Below are positions 6,946-13,060 of a stretch of 13,088 nt of DNA, one piece after another. Every line of letters starts with the position of its first letter. Position 1 is the stretch's first letter. Source of the stretch: an uncultured Phascolarctobacterium sp. (GTDB lineage Bacteria > Bacillota > Negativicutes > Acidaminococcales > Acidaminococcaceae); the NCBI GenBank assembly GCA_937906915.1, contig CALCUU010000110.1, positions 1 to 13,088 of the forward strand, given 5' to 3'. The notes beneath the pieces are model-generated. The model worked only from the letters and a program-made list of their open reading frames with translations. It was not told the DNA's origin and ran no database searches. The translations under genes and the position numbers were made by a program.

Positions 6946-7406
6946 GGTTTGAACAATATCAAATGTTGAAACAACATGCGCTGGCTGCTTGCGAAGCGGC
7001 CGGCGCAAAATTTCCTGACGTAGGGCAGATGAACCCTATCATCTTGGCTTATATCGGGGATGTTGTGTTTTCCATGTATGTTAGATTAAGATTATTACCT
7101 ACTTCTAGCCAAGTGCGTATTGTACACGACCTTGGTTCCAAGATGGTTTCTGCTGTGTGCCAATGTCAGGCAATGCAAGAATTGCAGGCAGAGCTTTCCG
7201 AAGAAGAGCAGGTAATATTCAGACGTGGACGCAATGCTAAATCCATGGTGCCTAAGAGTGCCTCCGTCCACGAATATAGAATGGCAACTGCCTTTGAAGC
7301 CCTTGTCGGCTGGCTGTTTTTGCAGGAGCGCCAAGAGCGTTTGGAGGAGATTTTGGATAAATCCTTTGCCATCATCGTACAAAATGTTAAGTCTAAGAAA
7401 AAATAG
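6942..7406 (+). CDS. mrnC: Mini-ribonuclease III (23S rRNA maturation)
   Basis: Mini-III is an RNase III catalytic domain without a dsRNA-binding domain that trims 23S rRNA precursor ends in Bacillota. The product is 154 residues, slightly long for the family. The signature LAYIGDVVFSMYVRLRLL contains the catalytic-type Asp40, and ATAFEALVGWLFL contains Glu119. RGRNAKSMVPKSASVHEYRMAT is the conserved block between them. The start at 6942 overlaps the cysS stop (ATGA) without a strong ribosome site, which suggests translational coupling. A GTG at 6930 in frame would add four residues. Its position after cysS and before rlmB is as in B. subtilis, except that thyX intervenes. Confidence 0.92.
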   Translation: MRFEQYQMLKQHALAACEAAGAKFPDVGQMNPIILAYIGDVVFSMYVRLRLLPTSSQVRIVHDLGSKMVSAVCQCQAMQELQAELSEEEQVIFRRGRNAKSMVPKSASVHEYRMATAFEALVGWLFLQERQERLEEILDKSFAIIVQNVKSKKK

Positions 7407-7421
7407 AAGTGAGGTGTAAAT

Positions 7422-8120
7422 ATGGAAGTTAAATTATTACGTCATACGCCGGAGCCTGACAAAACCGTAGCAATGAGTGCCCGCTTGTGCTATTCTCCCA
7501 TTGGCGCTGCTCAGCTGGAAGAAAAAATGAGCGACGAACAAGCTGCTAAACTGGTACGCAAGCTGGTAAGCATGGGTCACTATTCTCCTATGGAGCACGT
7601 AACCTTTACCTTTGCCATTGAAGGTGTTTCCCGCGTTTTGACCCACCAATTGGTTCGTCATCGTATTGCTTCTTATTCCCAACAATCTCAACGTTATGTT
7701 AAAGAGCATAATTTTGAAACTATTATGCCTCCTTCCATTGCAGCTCGTCCTGAAGCTAAAGAAAAATTTGAAAAGCTGATGGTAGAGATTCAAGACCTGT
7801 ACAACGAATTTGTTGATATGGGCGTTTTGGCAGAAGACGCGCGCTACGTGCTGCCCAATGCTGCTGAAACTAAAATCGTGTGCACCTTTAACGTACGTTC
7901 CTTGATGAACTTCTTTAAACTGCGTTGCTGCACACGTGCTCAATGGGAAATTCGCCAATTGGCTGATAAAATGTTGGCTGAATGCAAAAAAGTTGCTCCC
8001 ATCCTTTTTGAAAACGCAGGTCCTACCTGTGTAAGCGAAGGCGTGTGCCACGAAGGTGAAATGACCTGTGGTCGTTTGGAAGCAATCTTGGCTGCAAAGG
8101 CTAAGCAGGAACAAAAATAA
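7422..8120 (+). CDS. thyX: Flavin-dependent thymidylate synthase
   Basis: ThyX makes dTMP from dUMP using FAD, NAD(P)H and methylene-THF, as an alternative to ThyA. The 232-residue protein carries the ThyX motif RHRIASYSQQSQRY starting at Arg79, with Ser89 at the position of the conserved motif serine. SMGHYSPMEHVTFTF upstream and a C-terminal block NFFKLRCCTRAQWEIRQLA (dUMP/FAD binding) also fit. The family acts as a cytoplasmic homotetramer. The ATG has GAGGTG (7411-7416) five bases upstream. It sits in the translation/RNA operon 15 bases after mrnC. B. subtilis lacks a gene here, but thyX between mrnC and rlmB is, from memory, found in clostridia-like genomes. Confidence 0.96.
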   Translation: MEVKLLRHTPEPDKTVAMSARLCYSPIGAAQLEEKMSDEQAAKLVRKLVSMGHYSPMEHVTFTFAIEGVSRVLTHQLVRHRIASYSQQSQRYVKEHNFETIMPPSIAARPEAKEKFEKLMVEIQDLYNEFVDMGVLAEDARYVLPNAAETKIVCTFNVRSLMNFFKLRCCTRAQWEIRQLADKMLAECKKVAPILFENAGPTCVSEGVCHEGEMTCGRLEAILAAKAKQEQK

Positions 8121-8144
8121 AAACCTGAACTTTAGGAGGGTTTT

Positions 8145-8888
8145 ATGTCTGAGGATATTATCGCCGGTCGCAATTCAGTTGCTGAAGCATTGCGCAGCGA
8201 GCGTTCCATAAATAAAATTTTAGTGCAGGATGGCGCTAAGGGTGGTAGCATTGGGGAAATCATTGCTGCTGCCAAAGCGAAGAACATTCTCATTGATTAT
8301 GTTAAACAAGAAAAATTAGATAAGCTTGTACCCGGTATGCGTCATCAAGGCATTGTTGCCATGGTAGCTCCCATTGCTTTCCAAAGTTTGGAGGACGTAT
8401 TTGCCAAGGCTGCCGCTAAGAATGAAGACCCCTTCATCTTACTGTTGGACGAATTGCAGGACCCCCAAAACGTAGGTGCTTTAATCCGTACTGCAGATGC
8501 AGCAGGGGTGCACGGTGTACTGATGCCCAAGCGTCGTAGCTGCCCTCTTAACGCAGTTGTTGCGAAAATCTCTGCAGGCGCAGTGGAGTACGTGCCTGTG
8601 GTGCAAATCGGTAACATTGCCCAGGCAATAGAAGATTTGCAAAAGCGTGGCTGCTGGGTTATCGGTGCAGATATGGACGGCGACGACCACTACACTGTGA
8701 ATATGACAGGTCCTTTGGTACTGGTAATTGGTGCGGAAGGCAAGGGCTTAGGCCGTTTGGTAAAACAAAAATGTGATACCATTGCCAGCATTCCCATGGG
8801 TGGGGGAGTTTCTTCCCTCAACGCTTCTGCGGCAGGTGCTATCTTAATGTACGAAGCGGTGCGTCAGCGCCGTATGGCAGGCAAGTAA
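8145..8888 (+). CDS. rlmB: 23S rRNA (guanosine-2'-O-)-methyltransferase, TrmH/SpoU family
   Basis: This 247-residue SPOUT methyltransferase probably methylates the ribose of a guanosine in 23S rRNA (G2251 in E. coli) using AdoMet. It has the N-terminal RNA-binding (L30-like) domain, about residues 4-75, with IIAGRNSVAEAL and RHQGIVAM. The knotted catalytic domain contains motif 1 DPQNVGALIRTADAAG (106-121), motif 2 VIGAEGKGL (194-202) and motif 3 IPMGGGVSSLNASAAGAIL (216-234). The usual motif 3 reads SLNVS; Ala replaces Val here, a mild change. AGGAGGG (8134-8140) lies only four bases from the ATG. yacP follows after one base. TrmH relatives with other rRNA targets cannot be excluded by eye. 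Confidence 0.93.
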   Translation: MSEDIIAGRNSVAEALRSERSINKILVQDGAKGGSIGEIIAAAKAKNILIDYVKQEKLDKLVPGMRHQGIVAMVAPIAFQSLEDVFAKAAAKNEDPFILLLDELQDPQNVGALIRTADAAGVHGVLMPKRRSCPLNAVVAKISAGAVEYVPVVQIGNIAQAIEDLQKRGCWVIGADMDGDDHYTVNMTGPLVLVIGAEGKGLGRLVKQKCDTIASIPMGGGVSSLNASAAGAILMYEAVRQRRMAGK

Positions 8889-8889
8889 G

Positions 8890-9402
8890 ATGGCTGAGTA
8901 CTTAATTGTAGATGGCTACAATGTGATTAACGCCTGGAAGGAATTTGCCAAGCTGCGTGAAGATAGCTTGGAGCACGCTCGCGAGATTTTGGTTGCCAAT
9001 ATTTCCGAGTACGCTGCCTTCAAGGGGCAAAAGGGCATTGTGGTTTTTGATGCTCAGGAAGCACAGGGTGATGGCTCCGTTACGAAAATCCACGGCGTTG
9101 AGGTTGTTTTTACTAATGAAGGTGAGACAGCTGACGCTTGGATAGAACGTCGAGCCTACGAGCTAAGGCACGCACGGGACAAGGTCTTTGTAGTAACAAG
9201 CGATTACGCAGAGCAGATGAACGTGCTTGGTGCAGGTGCTTATAGAATTTCTGCTCGTGAATTTCACGAGGATTATAAAAATGCCAAGAAGGCAATTGCT
9301 GAAAAGCTTCGCCAGCCGGCTAGCGGTCTTAATCGCAATGAGCTGGGGGGCAGGCTTGCAGATGATGTTTTGGCTCAGTTTGAGAAATTGCGCCGGAAGT
9401 AA
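8890..9402 (+). CDS. rae1: NYN-domain ribosome-associated endoribonuclease Rae1 (YacP)
   Basis: This 170-residue protein matches YacP/Rae1, a PIN-like NYN nuclease that in B. subtilis enters the ribosomal A site and cleaves certain mRNAs during translation. Acidic positions are Asp8 in LIVDGYNVI, Asp54 in VVFDAQE, Asp82 in ETADAWIER and Asp105 in VVTSDYAEQ, so the metal site looks complete. The C-terminal part (about 125-170) is Lys/Arg-rich and helical. It begins one base after the rlmB stop with only a weak ribosome site, so it is probably translated by coupling. It is the last gene of the gltX operon before the sigH promoter, in the same order as in B. subtilis. Confidence 0.92.
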   Translation: MAEYLIVDGYNVINAWKEFAKLREDSLEHAREILVANISEYAAFKGQKGIVVFDAQEAQGDGSVTKIHGVEVVFTNEGETADAWIERRAYELRHARDKVFVVTSDYAEQMNVLGAGAYRISAREFHEDYKNAKKAIAEKLRQPASGLNRNELGGRLADDVLAQFEKLRRK

Positions 9403-9406
9403 ACAG

Positions 9407-9435
9407 TTGACGCTAAGGGGCATACATAATATAAT
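9407..9435 (+). promoter_or_regulatory. Sigma-A promoter of sigH
   Basis: TTGACG (9407-9412), a 17-base spacer and a perfect TATAAT (9430-9435), starting four bases after the yacP stop. sigH can therefore be expressed independently of the long operon upstream. The -10 region has no obvious Spo0A or AbrB site that I can name. Confidence 0.8.
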
Positions 9436-9445
9436 GAAGTAACTG

Positions 9446-9490
9446 CCCTAATTTTAGGGACCTTAGTTGTTATTAGCGGAGGAAATGTAA
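9446..9490 (+). other. sigH leader: small hairpin and a start-stop codon pair
   Basis: A hairpin CCCTA-ATTT-TAGGG (9446-9459) lies at the predicted transcript start. Downstream the ribosome site GGAGG (9478-9482) is followed after two bases by ATG-TAA (9485-9490), before the real ATG at 9494. The true start is 11 bases from GGAGG, a long spacing. Whether the ATG-TAA pair captures ribosomes is unknown. Confidence 0.4.
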
Positions 9491-9493
9491 TTT

Positions 9494-10213
9494 ATGACTA
9501 CAGAAATACAAAACGATCCTTATGAAGTCTTCGTTGATATGACTGATGAGGATATCGTTTCTGATGCGCAACTTAATGACAATGTATTGGCGCAGGAGTA
9601 TTTGTTGCATAAATACAGAAACTTTGTCAGAGCCAAGGCGCGCAGTTATTTTTTGATTGGTGCCGAAAGGGAAGACATTATACAAGAAGGTATGATTGGT
9701 CTGTACAAGGCTATTCGCGATTTCAAGAACGATAAACAGTCATCCTTCCGTGCTTTTGCGGAGCTGTGCGTAACCCGCCAAATCATTACGGCGATTAAAA
9801 CAGCAACACGTCAAAAGCATATTCCGTTAAATTCCTACGTGTCTTTGAATAAGCCTATCTACGAAGAAGATTCTGACCGCACCTTGCTTGATATCATCAG
9901 CGGGGTAAAGGTTGCTAATCCGGAAGATATGGTTATCAGCCGTGAAGAATTTGACGATATTGAGAATAAGATGAATAATATTCTCAGTGATTTAGAATGG
10001 AAAGTGCTTATGAGCTATCTTGATGGCAAGTCCTATCAAGAGATTGCCGAAGAGCTGGACCGTCATATTAAGTCCATTGACAACGCCTTGCAACGCGTAA
10101 AACGTAAATTGGAAAAATATATCATCAGCCGTGGTGATATTACCGATTTGCGAACTGTCTATAACGGACTTTTGGCTATTGACCCCAGCGAGCGTTTTCA
10201 CAATAAAAAATAA
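9494..10213 (+). CDS. sigH: RNA polymerase sigma-H factor
   Basis: This is a sigma-70 family alternative factor of the SigH/Spo0H type, which directs transition-state, competence and early sporulation genes in Bacillota. It is very like B. subtilis SigH. Region 2 (about 33-105) includes KYRNFVRAKARSYFLIGAE, QEGMIGLYKAIRDFK and FAELCVTRQIITAIKTATRQ. The linker has KHIPLNSYVSLNKPIY and SDRTLLDIISG. Region 4 (about 160-210) ends in the helix-turn-helix SYQEIAEELDRHIKSIDNALQRVKRKLEKY. At 239 residues it exceeds the roughly 218 of B. subtilis because of a C-terminal tail of about 27 residues after region 4. The start has GGAGG 11 bases upstream. It keeps the conserved place after yacP, but rpmG-secE-nusG do not follow. 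Whether this organism sporulates cannot be told from the window. Confidence 0.96.
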   Translation: MTTEIQNDPYEVFVDMTDEDIVSDAQLNDNVLAQEYLLHKYRNFVRAKARSYFLIGAEREDIIQEGMIGLYKAIRDFKNDKQSSFRAFAELCVTRQIITAIKTATRQKHIPLNSYVSLNKPIYEEDSDRTLLDIISGVKVANPEDMVISREEFDDIENKMNNILSDLEWKVLMSYLDGKSYQEIAEELDRHIKSIDNALQRVKRKLEKYIISRGDITDLRTVYNGLLAIDPSERFHNKK

Positions 10214-10252
10214 GAAATTTTTGCTGGAATTGTACGTTTTCTGATAAGAGTG

Positions 10253-10302
10253 TAACACTATTTAACGCTATCTAGAAAATTTCTAAATGGTGTTAATTTT
10301 TT
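10253..10302 (+). terminator. Probable terminator of sigH
   Basis: TAACACTA (10253-10260) pairs with TGGTGTTA (10288-10295; one G-U pair). A nested small stem TAGA/TCTA (10273-10285 region) sits in the loop, and a run of six T (10297-10302) follows. The stem is AU-rich, so termination may be partial. Confidence 0.55.
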
Positions 10303-10329
10303 AGAGGATTTTAGCAATGTTCAGCGAAT
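10303..10329 (+). promoter_or_regulatory. Sigma-H type promoter of the BrxF-like gene and pfkA
   Basis: AGAGGATTT (10303-10311), an 11-base spacer and AGCGAAT (10323-10329) match the B. subtilis sigma-H consensus RnAGGAwWW-N11-12-RnnGAAT at every defined position. It begins directly after the T-run of the sigH terminator. The predicted start near 10336 gives a leader of about 57 bases. I found no comparably good sigma-A promoter in the same gap. Confidence 0.7.
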
Positions 10330-10361
10330 ATAAAGTTAACTAACATAAATGTTTTGAAATC

Positions 10362-10377
10362 AAGCACTTCGGTGTTT
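10362..10377 (+). other. cUUCGg tetraloop hairpin abutting the ribosome binding site
   Basis: AAGCAC (10362-10367) pairs with GTGTTT (10372-10377) around a TTCG loop closed by C-G, an unusually stable tetraloop type. The Shine-Dalgarno AGGGAGG (10378-10384) starts at the next base. This could limit ribosome access or define the mRNA 5' structure of the BrxF-like gene. Confidence 0.5.
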
Positions 10378-10392
10378 AGGGAGGTTTTAATC

Positions 10393-10857
10393 ATGGATCA
10401 AGTGGAAGCATTGGTAAAAGTTGTTGAAGAGGCGCAAGCCGACAAAGGTAACGTAGTTATCGTAACCGGTAAACCGGGTAGCGGCAAAAGTAAAGTATTA
10501 CGTGAAGCTGCTGAAATTAAAAAATGGACTTATGTTGATTGCCGCATGCTGATTAGCGAAGAATTCTTGGCTATTCCGGCTGCTGACAGAGGCTTGTATG
10601 CTCCTGATATGTTTGCTGCTGTTTTGGAAAGCTACAACGCTGACGTAATTATTCTCGACAGATTGCAAACTTTGTTTGTTCCTGTATTCCACATCAATAC
10701 TGATAGCTTGATGCGTAAGCTCAGCAAAAAATTCACCATCGTTACCGCATGGCCTGGCTACATGGAAAATGGCAACCTGTGCTATGACAAATTCGATGGC
10801 ACCGAAGCTATTCGCATTAGCCCTGATGGATTCAAGATTTGGGACGTAGAAGGCTAA
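10393..10857 (+). CDS. Orphan BrxF-like P-loop ATPase
   Basis: This encodes a 154-residue soluble P-loop protein. The Walker A motif is GKPGSGKS (26-33), followed by KVLREAA. A Walker B-like strand is VIILDR (85-90), with Asp89, leading into LQTLFVP. A conserved-looking C-terminal block starts TIVTAWPGYMENGNLCY (115-131). These positions, the length and the AWPG signature resemble BrxF, the small P-loop protein of type 3 BREX phage-defence systems; I recognise this by pattern and could not search. No BrxA, BrxC/PglY, PglX, PglZ or BrxHII gene is present. The ATG at 10393 has GGGAGG eight bases upstream; a TTG at 10354 in frame has no such site. pfkA follows after 12 bases, so the two are probably one transcript from the sigma-H type promoter. 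It may be a domesticated ATPase with an unrelated role. Confidence 0.7.
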   Translation: MDQVEALVKVVEEAQADKGNVVIVTGKPGSGKSKVLREAAEIKKWTYVDCRMLISEEFLAIPAADRGLYAPDMFAAVLESYNADVIILDRLQTLFVPVFHINTDSLMRKLSKKFTIVTAWPGYMENGNLCYDKFDGTEAIRISPDGFKIWDVEG

Positions 10858-10869
10858 TTGGAGGCTTAA

Positions 10870-11964
10870 ATGGCTGAAAAGAAACGTCGCTTTGCCGTAT
10901 TGACCGGCGGTGGCGATTGTCCGGGCTTGAACGCTGTTATTCGTGCCGTAATCAAAACCTTTTTGCAAAATGACTGCGAGGTTTTCGGTATCTATAACGG
11001 CTTTAACGGCCTGATAAATGGTAACTTAAAACTGATGAACTATGCTGATGTTTCAGGCATCCTGCCCCGTGGCGGCACGATTTTAGGTACTACCAACCGC
11101 GATAACCCGTTTAAATTTGCCGTTGAGGAAAACGGCGAGCTTGTTTATTATGATATGCGAGACAAGGTAGTTGAGAATCTGCAAAAGCATGATATAGAAG
11201 CTTTGGTTGTTATTGGCGGTGACGGAAGCCTGAACATCGGTGCTAAACTGGCACGTGAATGTGGCATCAAGGTTGTTGGTGTTCCTAAAACCATCGACAA
11301 CGATTTGCCCTGCACAGAAAGAACCTTCGGTTTTGATACTGCTGTTGCCATGGCTACCGAAGCTGTGGATAGATTGCACACTACTGCTGAATCCCACCAC
11401 CGCGTTATGGCGCTGGAGGTAATGGGTCGTTATGCAGGTTGGATTGCACTTCATAGCGGTATTGCCGGTGGCGCAGATGTTATTCTTATTCCGGAAATTC
11501 CTTACGATATTGATTCTATTATTAAGAAGATAGAAGACCGTAAGGCGAAGGGTAAGGATTTTAGCATCGTGGTTGTTGCCGAGGGTGCTAAACCTATTGG
11601 CGGCGAACTTTCTGTTGCCCGTGTAGTTAAAGGAAGCTTTGAACCTATCCGCTTAGGTGGCGCAGGAGAAAAGCTGGTACGTGAAATTGAAGAACGTACC
11701 GGTATTGAATCTCGTTGCACCGTGCTTGGCTATTTGCAACGTGGCGGTTCTCCTTCTTCCTACGATAGGATTCTTTCCACTCGTTATGGCGTAGCGGCTG
11801 CTGAAGCTTGCCTGCGTGGGGAATATAATGTTATGGTTTCATTGGAAAATGACCAAATTGTTACCGTGTACATTCAAAAGGCAGCGTCTAGTCCGCGTCT
11901 TGTACCTGTTGATAGCGAAATTATTCGTACTGGACGTCAGATAGGCATCTGCTTTGGTGATTAA
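10870..11964 (+). CDS. pfkA: 6-phosphofructokinase, PfkA mixed-substrate (ATP/PPi) type
   Basis: PfkA phosphorylates fructose 6-phosphate at C1, the committed step of glycolysis. The 364-residue length is above the roughly 320 of E. coli/Bacillus PfkA and fits the mixed-substrate subfamily. Motifs are the phosphate-donor loop TGGGDCPGLNAVIRA (12-26), GGDGSL (116-121), PKTIDND (139-145) with catalytic Asp143, and MGRYAGW, followed by IAGGADVILIPE. The two donor-determining positions are split: Gly119 (GGDGS) is ATP-type, while Lys140 (PKTIDND) is common in PPi-type and in some actinobacterial ATP enzymes. ATP use is more likely, because PPi enzymes usually carry Asp at the first position. GGAGG (10860-10864) is five bases from the ATG. 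No fba or pyk gene accompanies it here. It ends before a strong terminator. Confidence 0.94.
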   Translation: MAEKKRRFAVLTGGGDCPGLNAVIRAVIKTFLQNDCEVFGIYNGFNGLINGNLKLMNYADVSGILPRGGTILGTTNRDNPFKFAVEENGELVYYDMRDKVVENLQKHDIEALVVIGGDGSLNIGAKLARECGIKVVGVPKTIDNDLPCTERTFGFDTAVAMATEAVDRLHTTAESHHRVMALEVMGRYAGWIALHSGIAGGADVILIPEIPYDIDSIIKKIEDRKAKGKDFSIVVVAEGAKPIGGELSVARVVKGSFEPIRLGGAGEKLVREIEERTGIESRCTVLGYLQRGGSPSSYDRILSTRYGVAAAEACLRGEYNVMVSLENDQIVTVYIQKAASSPRLVPVDSEIIRTGRQIGICFGD

Positions 11965-11986
11965 GTAATAAATTTTAGATTTACAT

Positions 11987-12013
11987 AAAAAGACGGCGTA
12001 AGCCGTCTTTTTT
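11987..12013. terminator. Strong intrinsic terminator after pfkA
   Basis: AAAAAGACGGC (11987-11997) pairs with GCCGTCTTTTT (12002-12012) around a GTAA loop, with the T-run reaching 12013. Its A-run/T-run symmetry would let it work on both strands. It lies 23 bases after the pfkA stop. Confidence 0.92.
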
Positions 12014-12056
12014 CATTATGGTTTGTAAAAAATGAGTGAAGCCTATGAATAATTTA

Positions 12057-12085
12057 TTGCTGAATAAATATATAATGTGTATAAT
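12057..12085 (+). promoter_or_regulatory. Sigma-A promoter of uppP
   Basis: TTGCTG (12057-12062), a 17-base spacer and TATAAT (12080-12085). A second TATAAT at 12071-12076 has no good -35 partner at normal spacing. The leader would be about 32 bases. Confidence 0.65.
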
Positions 12086-12123
12086 GTAAGGCGTAACTAA
12101 TTCATACTAAAGGATTGTATTTT

Positions 12124-12927
12124 ATGGATCAAAATTTGATTGCCGTTATAGTTGGTATCGTAGAAGGGCTGACGGAGTTTTTGCCCGTGTCTTCCACTGG
12201 GCATATGATTATCGTTGGTAATATGCTTGGCTTTGATGAACGTGTTGCTCACGTTTTTGAAGTCTTCGTCCAACTGGGGGCAATTCTTTCTGTTATCTTC
12301 ATATATAAAGAACGCTTCTATCGCTTTTTTACTAAAGAGGGCTGGCAAATTGATAAGGGCTTGAGCGTGTGGCATATTGCTGCCGGAATTGTTCCGGTAA
12401 TGTTGGTTGCCTTCTTCCTCTATGGTTATATTAAGGAGTACCTCTTTGGTCCTTTAACCGTTATCTACGCCTTGGTAGCAGGTGCGTTGCTTTTAATTTA
12501 CGCTGAACATAAAACCAAGGATAAGCAGGACGAGCTGGTGCAGGACATTGATAAGATTACGATTAAGCAGGCGCTTTGGGTTGGCATTTACCAATTCTTG
12601 TCTTTGTGGCCTGGCTTTAGTCGTAGTGGCAGTACCATTGCAGGTGGGCTCCTTGTTGGTTTGAGCAGAGAGGTTGCTGCTCACTTTACCTTCCTTATAG
12701 CAGTACCCTTAATGTTTGTGGCTTGCACTTATGATTTGCTGAAGAACTTACATCTTTTGACAACAGATGATTTGCAAATCTTGGCGATTGGTTTTGTGAC
12801 TGCCTTCGTGGTTGCCTACTGGTCCGTACTGTGGTTCTTAAAGTTCCTACATAAATATAGCCTTTCTGCCTTTGCATATTATCGTATAGTGTTGGCAGCA
12901 GTGTGCTACTGGTACTTTTATATGTAA
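12124..12927 (+). CDS. uppP: Undecaprenyl-diphosphate phosphatase (BacA/UppP)
   Basis: UppP dephosphorylates undecaprenyl pyrophosphate to the lipid carrier used for peptidoglycan and wall polymers, and its overexpression gives bacitracin resistance. The 267-residue polytopic membrane protein has the two signature re-entrant motifs: EGLTEFLPVSSTGH (14-27; Glu14, Glu18, Ser24, His27) and PGFSRSGSTIAGG (163-175; Arg167). Hydrophobic segments lie near 48-61, 82-103, 110-126, 186-206, 217-240 and 249-266. The ATG at 12124 has AAAGGA nine bases upstream; a TTG at 12115 is in frame but too close to that site. It stands alone between the pfkA terminator and the tRNA promoter. With ispD/ispF, the window holds genes from both ends of the polyprenyl carrier route. 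Confidence 0.95.
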   Translation: MDQNLIAVIVGIVEGLTEFLPVSSTGHMIIVGNMLGFDERVAHVFEVFVQLGAILSVIFIYKERFYRFFTKEGWQIDKGLSVWHIAAGIVPVMLVAFFLYGYIKEYLFGPLTVIYALVAGALLLIYAEHKTKDKQDELVQDIDKITIKQALWVGIYQFLSLWPGFSRSGSTIAGGLLVGLSREVAAHFTFLIAVPLMFVACTYDLLKNLHLLTTDDLQILAIGFVTAFVVAYWSVLWFLKFLHKYSLSAFAYYRIVLAAVCYWYFYM

Positions 12928-12931
12928 GAAG

Positions 12932-12960
12932 TTGACAAAGGTGTAGCTTTAAGTTATAAT
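12932..12960 (+). promoter_or_regulatory. Full-consensus sigma-A promoter of tRNA-Thr
   Basis: TTGACA (12932-12937), a 17-base spacer and TATAAT (12955-12960) match both hexamers perfectly with ideal spacing, as expected for a stable RNA gene. It starts four bases after the uppP stop; transcription would begin near 12967. Confidence 0.9.
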
Positions 12961-12975
12961 ACTTCAAGTGATGAT

Positions 12976-13051
12976 GCTGGCGTAGCTCAATAGGCAGAGC
13001 AGCTGACTTGTAATCAGCAGGTTGGGGGTTCGATTCCTCTTGCCAGCTCCA
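12976..13051 (+). tRNA. tRNA-Thr (anticodon UGU)
   Basis: The cloverleaf is complete. The acceptor stem is GCTGGCG with TGCCAGC (last pair G-U), the D arm GCTC/GAGC, and the anticodon stem GCTGA/TCAGC with loop CTTGTAA (anticodon TGT, reading ACA and probably other ACN codons). The variable loop has 5 bases, and the T arm is GGGGG/CCTCT with loop TTCGATT. The discriminator base T13048 is followed by an encoded CCA (13049-13051). It is a single tRNA, not part of a cluster inside this window. In many Bacillota, tRNA genes sit near tuf-secE-nusG, so that cluster may follow beyond the edge. Confidence 0.96.
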
Positions 13052-13060
13052 GAAAAAAAC

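Noticed and set aside
5527..7008. 493-codon open frame on the minus strand across cysS
   Set aside because: It is in codon register with cysS and stays open because biased cysS codons avoid TTA, CTA and TCA. It has no ribosome site or recognisable motif, and cysS is unambiguous.
10354..10392. TTG-initiated extension of the BrxF-like gene
   Set aside because: The extension would run through the tetraloop hairpin and the GGGAGG site that clearly serves the ATG at 10393; the family-like part begins at that ATG.
10303..11964. A complete BREX defence system
   Set aside because: Only a BrxF-like gene is visible. No methyltransferase, PglZ-type phosphatase, large ATPase or helicase gene is present.
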